This document shows, piece after piece, positions 32,964 to 44,932 of a DNA stretch of 64,000 nt. Within the stretch, counting starts at the first letter, position 1. Every line of letters begins with the position of its first letter. A program made the position numbers and the translations under genes. Origin of the DNA: Uranotaenia lowii (Eukaryota; Arthropoda; Insecta; Diptera; Culicidae); contig NC_073692.1 of assembly GCF_029784155.1 (NCBI RefSeq), forward strand, positions 323,017,906 through 323,081,905. The letters are read 5' to 3'. The notes under the pieces are model-generated. The model made no database searches. It was not told the DNA's origin and saw only the letters and a list, made by a program, of their open reading frames with translations.

Positions 32964-34179
32964 AGACATAATTTTGTGTTTGCTTTCTTTTGACTGAAAT
33001 GCCAATAAATGATAAAAATAACTTAAAAAAAAGATTTAAGAATTATGTATTTAGCGTCCAAATTTGTTGTCAAAATTTTATCAATATTGAAATGAACGTT
33101 ATTTTTTGTGCGTTTGAAGTATGATTGACTGTTCCGATAAAAAAAATCGATTGGTTTTCTTGAAAATTTTAATCTAATATTTTGTATATTGGTAAATGTT
33201 GAGGAAAATAGCCCCTATTCGCATGGCTTAGATACTTGGAAGATTTCAGGTCAGAATCATTCCGGAGTTTGTGGTTCCACATGTTATTCAAACATTCAAA
33301 ATTCGGCATCCAATGAATTATTATTGAATTTCTGTTTTGATCATCATTGGCACAAAATCCCGACTCTTTGCTGTTTTTTGTCCAAAATTAAACTTAGATT
33401 ATATTTCATATTCGAAACTATTAATTAAAGAACATAAAATGTGAATGTTCGAAATTTCAAACCATTTTTGAGAATCTGATTTGATACTTTAATTTTAAAT
33501 TCTTATACTTAGAAAAGTTTTAAAGCTCGAAAATTCATTTAGATTCACAAGTCAAATTTTTAATTCATGAATTAATATGGAATTAATATTAGAAGCCAAA
33601 AATACAAGATTCAAATAAGAAGCTTCTGGTTAAGGGTTTTTATTCCAATTTTTTTTTTTTGGTTCATATCAACAGAAATTCTGGAACTGAGATTCAAAAA
33701 TCGTTTTTAAATTCAGAATTCATACTTTTAACTCAGCTTCATAGACAGAGTTCGGATCCGGAATTGAAATCAAAAATTCAAATTCAAGTTGAGCTCGAAG
33801 TTAAGTTTTTCAATCAAGAATTTTATGAACAATTTAAATTACAGGAGATCGTAGTTTCAAAACATTGATTCTTTTTTTTTTTTTTTAAATAAGACAAAGC
33901 TATTTATTTAAAAAACATTCAATTTAGTTACAAAGGTTTACATATTTTCCAAAATGTTTCTTCAATACAACCCAATGATTTCTTTTCGCATTCGTTGAGG
34001 AATTTTTTTTTAAATGTATACATGTAGGTTCCTACAAAATCAAAATTTAATTTTCAATAAGAGGTTGTAGGATCAGGCTCGTTGTTTCGGAATTCGAATT
34101 TTAAATTTTTGAACGGGTTAATTTCCGGCAGCAACCGATAATATATTATCCACTTCATAAAACTTTCCGTTACAATATC
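32964..34179. other. Intron stretch with a degenerate GAATTC-type tract
   Basis: From about 33440 to 33870 variants of GATTCA, GAATTC and AAATTCA are frequent, similar to 16425-17360. Nothing else is recognised; frames such as 33659-33868 are by-products of this tract. Confidence 0.35.
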
Positions 34180-34450
34180 GTAGACAAAGTTGGCGAAATA
34201 ATGACTGGCTTTATTGGCGGTTTAAGAACAAGTAGTTTAATTTCAATGCTTTATCCTAGCTTCAAACATACGGAGGCTAAACTGACAGCCTTTCCCTCTC
34301 GCTACTCTAAATACTCTCTCTCTCATTGCTAGAGAGGTAATAGAAAAGGTGGGTTATGCGAAGCTATAAAATACACACTTCGGTGAGAATATTCAGAGGT
34401 AATTTGGAAACACAAGCTAGAATAAATCGCAGAAATGTATTTAAATAATT
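34180..34450 (-). repeat. Possible solo LTR or LTR-like fragment
   Basis: On the minus strand a block of balanced composition contains a TATTTTATAG-type TATA-like site (about 34360) and, about 150 bp further, CCAATAAAGCCAGTCATT, an AATAAA signal (about 34210). This is the promoter-to-polyadenylation spacing of a retroviral-type LTR. TG/CA termini, a primer-binding site and a target duplication were not established, so the call is weak. Confidence 0.25.
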
Positions 34451-34555
34451 CATTTGATCTGGCGAATCTGGGATGTCCAAGAAATTGGAGAACGGTTGCC
34501 ATGGGCCGAGCAAACTTAAGGAATTATGTTAATCAAGTTATATCGTGAGACGGAA

Positions 34556-35053
34556 TCTTATATATAAAAATGGAGGCGTTTTCTTTGTAACACCATCACG
34601 TATGAATGGTCGGTCGAAATTGAGTGAAATTTGGTACCCGAGGGTTTTTCGGGTCAGAGATGGTCGTATAATAGTTTCAAGAATCTCATTTTTATGGAAG
34701 AGAGGTCCCCATACAAAATTGTCTCTTTTCCACATCTTATATATAAAAACAGAGGCGTTTTCTTTGTAACACCATCACGTACTAATGGTCGACCGGAATT
34801 AAGTGAAATTTGGTATCCGAGGGTTTTTCGGGTCAAAGATGGTTTATATAATACTTTCAAGAATCTCACTTTTTATGGAAGGGGGTCCCCATACTTAATC
34901 AACTTTAAATGGGACACAAGCCGTACAATTTTGAATGATTTTCAAAAAATATCGATTTGCGAGCACGAATAAGTTAAGGACGTGTAGATGAAATAAAACA
35001 TTTAAAACGATTTATTTATTTAAAGGTAAAACGAAGTTTACCGGGTCAGCTAG
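34556..35053 (+). mobile_element. Short non-autonomous Helitron with a duplicated 5' end
   Basis: The start TCTTATATATAAAAA (34556) and the end ...CCGGGTCAGCTAG (35053) give the 5'-TC and CTAG-3' termini of Helitrons, inserted between A and T. Just upstream of the 3' end GGTAAAACGAAGTTTACC forms the expected terminal hairpin. The first 180 bp occur twice in tandem (second start at 34735), so the copy is a chimera of two 5' ends. No Rep/helicase is encoded. Confidence 0.8.
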
Positions 35054-37189
35054 TATTTGATAAATTTTCTCCAATGCTTAAAATGGTTATCTTTGTGGTT
35101 AAAAAGAATTCGCTTATTATTTCCTATTTTGAATAAATACAAAAAGTTTGCTTTCAAATTAAATTTTCAAGATCACTTTTTAATTTTTTCAAAATATCAT
35201 AAAAAAATAGCAACTCCTAGGACTTCTTGTCGAAAATTCGAAGGATTCATAATTCAAACAAAAATGTTAAAGGAAACATTTTCAGAAGTCAATCATTATG
35301 GAATGAAAACAAAGGTGCACCGGTGCATACGATTTTGCGACTATTATAGGTTCTTTCTGATCCTATCTAGTTTAGTTTAGACGCTTCTCACGCACACTCG
35401 TACCCGAGTGCAATTAATATTATCGTAAACATTATAAAAACAATCATGGTGTGAGTAAAATGATGTTTGATATTCAATGTTTGAGTGCGATGATGTACTT
35501 TCACTCACTCCATGTGCTTTCACTAAAAACTTGTATACAAAGCTATAATCACAGACAAACAGACAGGAAACTTAGAAGAAAATTCGTATGACTTTTCGCA
35601 AAGTGTTGACATTGCCATCTGTTGTTGACATTACCTACCAATAAAAAAAAATAGAATGATCTAGGATGCCGATGATATAATGATGCCACGAAAAGTGTAA
35701 ACAGACAGAGCTGAACATTTTAATTTTTAATTTTTTTCATATGAAATATAGCAAATTACAATGAACAATTATCTTCTAAAAATGGCAAAAATCAAACCTT
35801 GGTGGTGATTTTATAGTGAGTTTATCTTTTTTACGGAGTAAGTTGATAAGAAAAATTTCTCTACAAACCAGGGGATTTAATTTTTTTTAGCCAACCCATC
35901 CGCCTGTTTCCCAAAACATACACCTTTTGCTACTGTTTGAACCTCAACACCCTATAGAGAATTGTCATTAAGCGAGCTTTTTTAAACTATTTACCTTGAA
36001 ATTTTTACTTGATTCTTGTAAACCAACTGTTCAAATGCCGATAAACCTTTTTTCAAAACAACATTGCTGATTTTTGCGATTTACAGTTTCCTCAGGAAAT
36101 CCTAAGAATCAAGTAATTGAAAAAGAAATAAATTCATGTTTTTATTATTCAAATCCCCAGACACTTCTGTACATGAACAAAAGGTTACATTTTGATGGGG
36201 GAATCTTCCTGCTTAACTTAACACAGGAATGTGATTATTAACTAAAGTAAGCCCTGGAATCCGTTCCTAAAATTAATTAGTTGAAGGCGCCAGTCAGATA
36301 TTTCGTAACACTTAATTTCAACTGTACAAAGCTGCTTCTGTTGAAATTTTCACGAGAAGGAGATTCCAAGAAATGAGCTTGGCTTTTCTTTTTATAAAAG
36401 CACCACAGAGCATTTCAACTCTTCAGATGATTCCTGGATCAAATATAATAAAAATCGTGAGAATTCTTCTAGAAAAATAGAATATAAATGTACTCACCCT
36501 TTTGTAACCAGTAAATTAAGCCGAAACTACAGCTCTATGAAATAATCTTCAACGCATTTTCATGGATTCTATTAGTAAAAGTATCTGGTTGTCAGGAAAG
36601 AATAAACAAATGAGATATTTTTTTAAAGATGGAATAGCGCAATCTGGTGGCGACATTGCCTAGCTCTCTGGTTTGAGGTCATGGTTTTGCGAAGAATGAA
36701 ATGGGAGTGTCCTGCCGGTTCGTCTGTTTTATAATGTTTGAGAAGAATGCTGCAAAGCTTAGATCCCGTCTCGCAGAGCAGCAGCACCATAAACATTGTG
36801 TTGACTGTCGCCAACAAATTGTTCGAGAGAGCAACAGCCCGACATCTTTGGTTCTATTCATTCAGCGTTTATCCACATGTTCCTTAAAAAATAGCATCTA
36901 TCATTTTGGAAATTGTCTTTTTGTTCTGAACCAGCAACTTAAAATAATTTTTACTTTGTCAGTTTGAAAGACAAATATTTAGTTTTTCATCATTCTTTTG
37001 TTTCATAACGATAATAACAGAAGAACTCTGGTCTGTACGACAGAAAATTTACAGTTGACATGTTTGAACACCGTTATGACAGTTTGAAGATTGTTTCCAT
37101 TGCAGATACTCTCTTCAAATATTCCTTCTCAAGTCTAATTTTGCATTTTTAAATCGAACATTCCAATTTTTGCTAGTTTGTTAGTAAAG
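35054..37189. other. Intron stretch, nothing firm
   Basis: AT-rich with isolated GC-richer patches (for example 36640-36870). A phrase AATAGCGCAATCTGGTGGCG at about 36635 resembles a polymerase III A box, but no convincing B box follows, so no SINE is called. Confidence 0.35.
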
Positions 37190-37540
37190 TAAACCCTCTT
37201 TAAAAGGTGCTTTAGGTAACCCCCACTCCCCCCACTCTCCTTGGAGGTGGAATTATCGGAATGAAATTCTATGCCGGACCGACATTGACAAGCTTTGGCA
37301 TTGTCCTCCCAGCGCAACCGCACTGCATATGTCTAATAGAAACCAAATTAAACATATCCCATATGTTGCCAGCCAGCAACAGAAAACAGTTTCTAGTTTC
37401 CTATTCTTTCCCCATTCTTTTCTATTTTCATCCCTTTCGCATCAAAGACAAACAACAGACGGTGAATGCAGTGCGTTTTTTTTAGTCGGCGGCGGTGGCA
37501 GAAGGACTATGATAGTAAACTTTTGTTAGCTAACCGACTC
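37190..37540. other. GC-richer block in the intron
   Basis: Non-repetitive sequence of balanced composition (CCCCCACTCCCCCCACTC at about 37220, GGCGGCGGTGGCAG at about 37488). Frames in this block overlap on three phases and have no domain. Possibly regulatory. Confidence 0.25.
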
Positions 37541-37625
37541 AGATGGTGCACTGAGTAAGATATCGAACTGGCAAGCCAAGATGAGATGTTGCAGTGAGTT
37601 CGATTCTCACTTTTTTTTTCGAATG
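37541..37625 (+). other. tRNA-like sequence, probably a SINE head
   Basis: GAGTTCGATTCTCAC (about 37595) is a good polymerase III B box with flanking GTGAG/CTCAC able to form a T stem. The upstream half (GATGGTGCACTGAGTAAG) is only a weak A box, and there is no closed cloverleaf. It is followed by a T-run, which could act as a terminator. Confidence 0.35.
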
Positions 37626-39656
37626 AATTATCCAGTAGGATGAAAATCCCACAAAATATTTTTCTTGTTCCACTTGAATGTATTGGTCATGCTTTTGCTT
37701 GAGAAATCGAGTATTTATGCCAGTAATGCTTTTCCAATCATATCATCTTTGGTACAGTACACTTTTCAGCGCATATTCGGTACAGAGATTTGCTAAATGG
37801 GCATTGAATTATTGCAACCTCTTCTATGGGTGTACAAACTCTGGCATATTTGATGGTGCACATAAAAATTACGTAGCCAATCAATAAATAAGAAAAAAAA
37901 TTTTCTCTGAAGAATGTTCATTTTCAATTTTTTTACCAATTTTTTTTAATTTTTTTTTGTGTCAATATTTATATGAGAACAGCAAAAATATTCGGCCTAC
38001 GCTAGGAGCTCTGAACAAACTTATAGAACGCAAACATCCTTCCACTCCAGACAAGTATATAATACTTGAAATTTTAACTGCTGACAAATTTTAACGCAGT
38101 GGTCATCTGGTTATACCTTACGTCGCATATGATATCTCAAACGTTTTGAACTTAGAAAACAACAACTTAACAAAGTTATTCCGGATATTGGAAACAGTGT
38201 CAAGATTTACCAAACAAACAAAATTGACAAAGCAAAGCCTCGCTCGGTTCCCTCGTATTTAGCTTCAACCGTGTCGCTATTTGCGCATTATCTTATCAAC
38301 CGAAGCTCTACCCTTAAGTTGAATCGCGTGCATCGAAGCTGTTCGACAAATAACAGCAGAATAGGAGAAAGAATAAAAAAAAACGGCTACTACTTGAACT
38401 CAGATAGTTGTAGGTGCAGGTTGCCGGTGAATTTGCGGCTCATCAACAACCTCATAACCGATTGTGTTAATTCGAGTGCGGTTCAATCGGGGACCAGGCT
38501 GGAGCATTGATTGGCTGTCAAAAATAAAAATAAAAATTTAACTGAAGAAAATTTGCAAAACAAATATGGCTGAGGGGTGGAAAGTGACACACCCAAGCAA
38601 TGTGTATCGATCAAACATTAGAATGGAAGATTTATGGTGACACTAGTCAAGCATTGAAGCATGTGCTAGGTCTCATTTGAGCATTTTAAACATATTCGTT
38701 GAAGATTCCAGGGAAATGAGCTACTTTTTCATGATGTTGTATCAACGATTGTATATGATTCTCAATTGGGATTAATCATACCAGATTTGAACTAAATCCA
38801 ACAGCATTAGTCACGAGCACTATAAACAACAGCCGATAAAATCTCGGATCAACGTTGAATAAAGCAAACATTATCTCTCTCGCTCTTCAAAAATGTACAA
38901 CTATTATCGGGGCCAACTCCCCCGCAATGAATTCCAATTGTGGAGCGCACCGCCAAAGTTAGAAGCACCAATAAATTTTGCCGAAGCCCACAATGTGCTG
39001 CCGTGCTGAGTAATACTTCGGGTAGATTGTATTTATATAAGTTGTACTGAGTCTGACAATGGAAAATTTTCGCTATGAACATTTCATAATTTGAGATATG
39101 AATTTCTGATTTAAAAATAAAAATATGAAATTCAATTTTGTTTTTCAATTCAACTGAAAAAAATTTTTATCCAATCAGAACAGTAGCCAGTCCAATCCAT
39201 TTTATTCGCATTAGCAAATGCATATCTGAAGCCTCATTTGCATACGCACATTCTCCCGACCGATTGCATGAATATGGACAGATCAGCATCTCATCATCAG
39301 CACGCTCGATCTAAACTAGCGATAGCAGGCACTCCATTTACTCAGAGTATACTGAAAAAGGGGGTTTGCTGATTTGTAAATCCGGCTTTGGTGGGGGGCA
39401 TCAATAACAACGTACAGCAGAATGGGAGACCACCGGACGCCAACTCTCTGAATGAAGCTGGGCGGCATTCGCAATATGGTCATGGCAAGACCATTCATTG
39501 ATGGTGGCGCCACTACTGTTTGGGTGGTTAGATTTTCTTGTCCGGTAATTGAAATTATAATCACTGTGTTGTGCAGCTTTTTTTTTTATTATTTTCATGT
39601 TTTAAACAGAACGGTTGGCTTTACAAATACAGTTCGATGTTTTGAGCTTTTAAAAC
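37626..39656. other. Intron stretch downstream of the nested gene
   Basis: Non-repetitive in parts (38270-38520 and 38860-39540 have balanced composition), with no coding frame that shows a domain. Minus-strand frames 38849-39148 and 39316-39564 were considered and have no recognisable features. Confidence 0.35.
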
Positions 39657-39662
39657 TTTATT
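39657..39662 (-). terminator. Polyadenylation signal AATAAA of the chitin-binding gene
   Basis: Read on the minus strand, AATAAA lies 9 bp beyond the stop codon at 39672-39674, implying a very short 3' UTR. Confidence 0.65.
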
Positions 39663-39671
39663 CAGCTTAAT

Positions 39672-40263
39672 TCACAAATCATCACACATAACATTCGACC
39701 GGAAGTCACACAGACGGAGTGTTGGGTTCCATCGAAAGTTGAACGGGCACCGAATGACGATTGGGTTTCCTAAAAAGCATTTTATATATCGAGTACAATC
39801 GGACGGATGAGGAAAAAAGTCCACGTGCCAGGGGGCACATTTGACTGAACCATCATTCGGAATTACAGTACTGGGAACAGGATCCGTACTTGTAGCAATT
39901 GTGGTTGTACTCAACGTTGTTGGTGCTTCCGTTGTAGGCGGGTTCAAAACATCCGGTAAACATTGGGATCCTTCTGGGGGACTGCACTGCAGGCTGTGCA
40001 TGTCAAATATCAATCCGGATGCACATCGAAAGGGATAAGCTAATCCGCCTTGACAGACGAAGTATCCATCGCAAAGTTCGGGACTCGGATAGAGCGTTGG
40101 GCCGGAGTCATTACCGCTACAAAGAATATCATCGGTTGTGCCAAGATTTATTAACATAAGCAATGCCAACAAAACTGAAAATTCAAATTTATTTTTATTC
40201 CATTGATGGACACATGAAGAATGCAATTTAATTTTCAAATTTACCTGACAGAAATTGAATCAT
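39672..40263 (-). CDS. Secreted chitin-binding protein with two peritrophin-A (CBM14) domains, nested gene
   Basis: The coding sequence is complement(join(39672..40174, 40245..40263)), 173 residues. The short first exon gives MIQFLS and one base; the second continues VLLALLMLINLGTT, together a clean signal peptide with likely cleavage near residue 20. The intron (40175-40244) has CAG|GTAAAT and TTTTCAG borders. Reading straight through the intron gives a longer frame whose N terminus is polar and has no signal peptide, so that start was rejected. Domain 1 has Cys at 25, 41, 47, 57, 70 and 78, and domain 2 at 119, 133, 139, 149, 162 and 170. Both show the six-Cys CBM14 pattern with aromatic residues between (LCDGYFVC, DCTRYIKC). 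A Thr/Pro-rich linker (about 84-112) is probably O-glycosylated. Such proteins bind chitin in the peritrophic matrix or cuticle. The gene is inside the intron of, and antisense to, the large gene. Confidence 0.9.
40175..40244 (-). other. 70-bp intron of the chitin-binding gene
   Basis: Minus-strand donor CAG|GTAAATTTG and acceptor TTTGAATTTTCAG|TTTTG; short AT-rich introns of 60-70 bp are typical of dipterans. Splicing joins codon 7 (G|TT). Confidence 0.85.
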
Positions 40264-42047
40264 TTCCTCCGTTCTTGATGGAGCTCCGAAGAACAAACGA
40301 CTTGAACTGTGCTAGAGAAAAGTGCGGGTCACTCTGAAAAAGGCTTCATTATCAAAGTTTTAACTCACTTTGGAAGATAGATTATTTCGTTGCTTATCCA
40401 AACATGTGTTGAACATTGTGATAAACGGCTGAGTTGCCCAGTCAAAAATAGCTTCACTGCAATGATCTAACATCACGTATAGTGTGTGTACCATTTTGGA
40501 TTCTTAATACTTCGAAATTGAAAAAGAACATTTAAAACCAGAAACAAAATTTTAATGTTAATAAATATGTAGATTTTTTTTTATTTTTGCCAAGGAATAG
40601 TTTCAAAATTTCAACGATAACCAGATGTTCAAAAAGTTCTTTTTCAACTTCGAAGTATTAAAAAATCAAAATGGAACTTTAACCATTCGTGATGCTAGAT
40701 GATTTCAGAGAAGTAAACAACGTGGAACTAAACAATGTTCTACAAAGTGGATGTAAAAGACATAACTAACAACTTTGTAGAACAAATCATGTCTGTTTCT
40801 TGCTTCTGTATAAAGTTAGATTTTGGAGAAAAAGAGAACTAATCTGAATCCATCAATTGATAGCGCAAATATAGTCGAGTAACTTAGTTGAAGACACCGA
40901 TGAGCTACAACCAACCCTCTGGCCTGCAGTCAATTTCGACAACAAAAGTGTGGTTCCCGGCCCACTATAGGTCGTATCACAGTGGTTAAACATAAAAAAA
41001 GGCGAAATTTAATAAAAAGCTTTAATATTGAAGATTGCATGTGGAAAGTTTAAAAGATAAGAAATTGAAGTTTTCTTCAACGTTAATTTTTATCTAAAAT
41101 TTCCAAAAGCGATTTTGAGCCACATACTGGAAAATTTATTATATTAAAATTTTATGAGACCCTCAGAGCCAAATGCAAAAATAATCTATTTCGAGTCAAT
41201 GGCGGCAACTGATTCATCATGTTTCAAGCTATATTTGTTTTTTTTTAATTTTTAGAACTTTTTTTATTTTTTAAAGAAATTGTTATTTTTTAAATTTAGA
41301 ATTCAAAGCTATCGTATTCAATAAAATAGCATGAACTAGCAGATTTTCTTACAAGAAATAAACAGAGAAAGTGATTTTTTTTTATCATCATATTTTGGGT
41401 TATCAGCTAAGTGAAACTTTTTAAGTTCATGATATTGAGGATGTTTTTTATCTGAAAACTGTTAAAAGATGATAATTTTTCACTTCGATTCAGACATTTA
41501 TAAATTTTTCAAGGTAAAGATGCATTTTTTAATTGTTTGGAGTTGAGAATAAAAAATCCTATATCTATTTTTATTTTTGTGTTTAAGTTGTCGTTCTGGT
41601 TTGTTCAATTGAAAGTATAAAAAGTCCTAGAAATTATCTAATTAAATCACAACATTTCTTGAATATTCAGGTCGCTGACTAGAAAATTGATTTTTTTTCA
41701 GCTTTTTAGGGATTTGGACCACTGTACCTAGGGGTACCGTAACTGATATCAAGCTCAAGAATTATCGTTCGATTTTTTTTGTCAGAATCTCCTGTAAAAA
41801 TGTTCAATGGCTCCCACAAGAGTGTTAACTTCCTGGCAACTTTAACGTTCCTGGGAATTGAAAAATCTTATGATCTTTTTACCGAAAATTCTGTGACCCA
41901 GGGAAAAAAACTAAGCATATTTAAAAATAATCTATTCAGTAACATTTCAAACTATTCAATGCCTCACAAATTCAAAAAGCAATTAGAAAACCTAAAAAAC
42001 TGTTTTTAACTTTGATATTATTATTCCACACTACACAATTAAAACAA
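40264..42047. other. Intron stretch, including the promoter side of the chitin-binding gene
   Basis: About 120 bp immediately upstream of the nested gene is of balanced composition, and its minus-strand promoter presumably lies within 40264-40450; no clear TATA box is seen. The rest is AT-rich with nothing recognised. Confidence 0.35.
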
Positions 42048-42228
42048 AAAAGTGATACGTTAAAAATTTGGTCAATATCAACTTGACGTATTTCTTTCAA
42101 TTTTGCATTTAAAAAACCTGAACACCCATCATATTGAAGGTGTGTGTGTGTAGAATGTAGCTCCTATTTTTATTTTGGAATTCACTCTTTAGTTGTCAAA
42201 ATGCCTTCCAAGGAAGAAGAGCAGCGTA

Positions 42229-44538
42229 TGGGTCGATTCACGATGACGTATTCTCCCTTTTGTGGTGACAGTTCGCACGTCCTGTTTACAAAATTTAACG
42301 AACGAGAAATGGGGTGCGGCGAAATTTTTCGTGTAGCTGCACGGTCAAGAAATGTAACTCAATACTCAGTTTAAGGATAGCAAAAAACCAAGTTCCATTT
42401 TGTGAATTAAATTTAGCGCATTTTTTGGTTTCTCATGTTTATCTCTTTGGAAATGAACAGAAAGTTGAAAATTCGTAAAAAAAAATCGAAAAGGAGGTTT
42501 GTTTATTAAAATGTTCCAACACGTTTTCAAACCCCTTCTTCAACAAATTTGTTCTGGACCAACCTACTTTGCATTGAATATTCTGGGAAAGCGCGTCTAC
42601 TTGAAATAAAAAATTCCATCAAATGTCCAAATGTGGAAACTTCAAAAGAATTCGAATGTGCCGAATCGATTGTCCGGAAATTCTTTGTGTTATTTCGACC
42701 GGAAGCTGAAAAACAAATGCACATTAGACTAGTTCACTTTTCGGCTTTTTTCGCTGATCGCAATGCCACTTACAGGGTTTGATCCTCATTCATTTTCAAG
42801 TACTCTGGCCAAATTTGAGCTCATTTGAGTAAGTTTCCGGCGTGCGCTAGGAGTTTTATTGAAAAAAGTCCATTTTTCTGGAAAGTTCTCATAGATGTGT
42901 TCCTAGCAAGCTGTTGTTAATATAAAATGATAATTTTATAGTGCTCGGTGATTGGTATGACAAGCATTCGTATGGACCTGTTTTAGATAATTGACTAAAT
43001 CAATCCGAAAAAATTTAAAAATTCATAAACTACCAACTTTTACAGAAAATTTACTTACAAGTTGAGAGCTTAAAATCAGTAGTAAATAGAAAAAAAAATA
43101 TTTTCGATATAAACTTTTCATAAAAAGATAGCCTTATTTATAACCTTTAATTTGATGTATAACACTTAATGATCGCAAGAGTGCTAGCAAAGTTATTCAA
43201 ATATCTATGCAACAAATTTGATTTGATAAAATATTTTTCATTCAAGTTTGCTCCACACCAACTTGTGCACAAGAAAGGATATTTTTTTCAATCAAGTACC
43301 CCATGACGGGGCCAGGAGTTAAAAAAGGCGCGCGCTTTGATCAAGTTGTAAGCAAGTCCTCTTGATGCCACGTTTTGCAGGTTGCATGATGCTAAAACTT
43401 GAATGGAGACAACATTATGATTCAAAGAATGTGATGTGAATGTTCGAATATCTTTGCTTGTACTGTTGCGATAATTAAGTGTTATACATCAAATTGAAGG
43501 TTATAAATAAGGCTATCTTTTTATGAAAATTTTATATCGAAAATATTTTTTCTCTATTTACTACTGATTTTAAGCTCTTAACTTGTAAGTAAATTTTCTG
43601 TAAAAGTTGGTAGTTTATGAATTTTTAAATTTTTTCGGTTTGATTTAGTCAATTATCTAAAACAGGTCCATACGAATGCTTGTCATACCAATCACCGAGC
43701 ACTATAAAATTATCATTTTATATTAACAACAGCTTGCTAGAACACATCTACGAAAATTTTCCAGAAAAATGGACTTTTTTCAATAAAACTTCTAGCGCAC
43801 GCTGGAAACTTACTCAAATGGGCTCAAATTCGGCCAGAGTTCTTGAAAATAAATGAGGATCAAACCCTGTAAGTGGCGTTGTGATCAGCGAAAAAAGCCA
43901 AAAAGTGAACTAGTCTAATGCACATACTTATACGACAACACTATTCAGGGACAGAAGAATCTAATAAAGGAAAATTCTCCGGAAAATATTCTGAAAGAAA
44001 AGGCTCAACTATTATAAATTTTTACGATATGATATTTTCAAGGAATAAAAATAACGTCAGTTTAACCACTAATCACACTGACGCGAGACTTATAGAACAA
44101 AATTCCTCTCAGTTTTTGGCTAGAAGCCTCTTATCGTCGACATTGCGCAGCAGCAATTCGAGCATGAAAATTTTACTGGTATCAACATTTTCGTTCATTT
44201 TCGAGCAGTGCCGAAAACCAAAATCGAGTGTCCTGTCAGTGGTCAGTGGTTTAACTTTTAAGTTTAAATTCATCTATTCCAGCTGGATTTCAGCTGGATT
44301 AACTAACAAAATGATTGACTTTTAATTATTTAATACTGAAAACATCTAATTTTCTATTTAATTTTTTTATCCCAAAATTGAGCTGAGTACTTTTGCTTAA
44401 AACGTGTGAATGAGAATTAAATGAGGACCGAAATGTTTGCTTTGCTTCCTCAGCGTGTAGAATTGGAAAATAAGGAATCAAAACAGGAATCGCGAAATGT
44501 CAAAACCAGTGAGGCCAGGCAGTGCGTGAATCGACCTA
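42229..44538. mobile_element. 2.3-kb TIR element with a 0.5-kb internal inverted repeat, nested in the DD37E copy
   Basis: Ends of 14 bp, TGGGTCGATTCACG at the left and CGTGAATCGACCTA at the right, are inverted and flanked by TA (42227-42228, 44539-44540), interrupting the transposase gene of the host element after codon 9 or so. A large inverted repeat (arms about 42716-43213 and 43434-43927) lies within. A 77-codon frame (42549-42782) runs into the left arm; it has a well-formed charged and aromatic pattern ('ECAESIVRKFF') that may be the tail of an old transposase but was not recognised. Confidence 0.75.
42716..43927. repeat. Long inverted repeat (about 495-bp arms, 220-bp loop)
   Basis: Left arm landmarks GACTAGTTCACTTTT, CCACTTACAGGGTTTGATCC, GTGCTCGGTGATTGGTATGA and CATACGAATGC-type sequence all recur in reverse complement in the right arm (ATCAAACCCTGTAAGTGG, TCATACCAATCACCGAGCAC). 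Identity is high with scattered mismatches. A transcript through this would fold into a very long hairpin. Confidence 0.85.
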
Positions 44539-44810
44539 TAAAAATGTTGCTCTGAGCTACTCGCACGCAAAGCTGGCAAAATCGCTAAAAGTTGCCAAAT
44601 CAACCGTTCCAAATGTAATTCAAGTGTTTGGGGAACGTTTTTCGACAGCCAGGAAGTCTGGATCGGGGGGAAATCGAAAACCGGAAGCCGCTGAGACGAC
44701 AAAGAGAGTTGCCGGTAGTTTCAAGCGAACCCCCAAGGTGGCTGAAAAAAATCTGATGGCAGGGGTTAAGCGTAAGGCCCGCCAATTCGGATTTGGATAA
44801 GCGGAAGCCT
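44539..44810 (+). pseudogene. Internally deleted DD37E transposase
   Basis: It reads the same N-terminal region as 28905-29873 ('SHAKLAKSLKVAKSTVPNVI', then 'GNRKPEAAETTKRVAGSFKR') and jumps directly to the C terminus ('NLMAGVKRKARQFGFG' then stop). The whole DDE catalytic domain is missing. Such deletion derivatives keep both ends and the DNA-binding region. The first codons are separated from it by the inserted element, so it cannot be expressed from its own start. Confidence 0.85.
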
Positions 44811-44932
44811 AACTGAATATTTTTCCTTAATTTTATGATAATTAACTTAAAAAAGAAATTTTATTTTAATTTTTTAATTATTTATTCACCGATTTACACG
44901 CGTTTTCCCTTGACCAAATTTTGACCGTATCA

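Noticed and set aside
34180..34450. Complete LTR retrotransposon
   Set aside because: No gag, pol, primer-binding site or second LTR is present; only an LTR-like fragment can be suggested.
37541..37625. tRNA gene
   Set aside because: Only the T arm is convincing; no cloverleaf.
40175..40238. Start of the chitin-binding protein at the Met encoded at 40236-40238
   Set aside because: It lies in a 70-bp intron and gives a polar N terminus; the spliced start at 40261-40263 provides a signal peptide.
43918..44325. 135-codon plus-strand frame
   Set aside because: Starts within the right arm of the inverted repeat and has low-complexity Ser/Lys composition without any recognisable domain.
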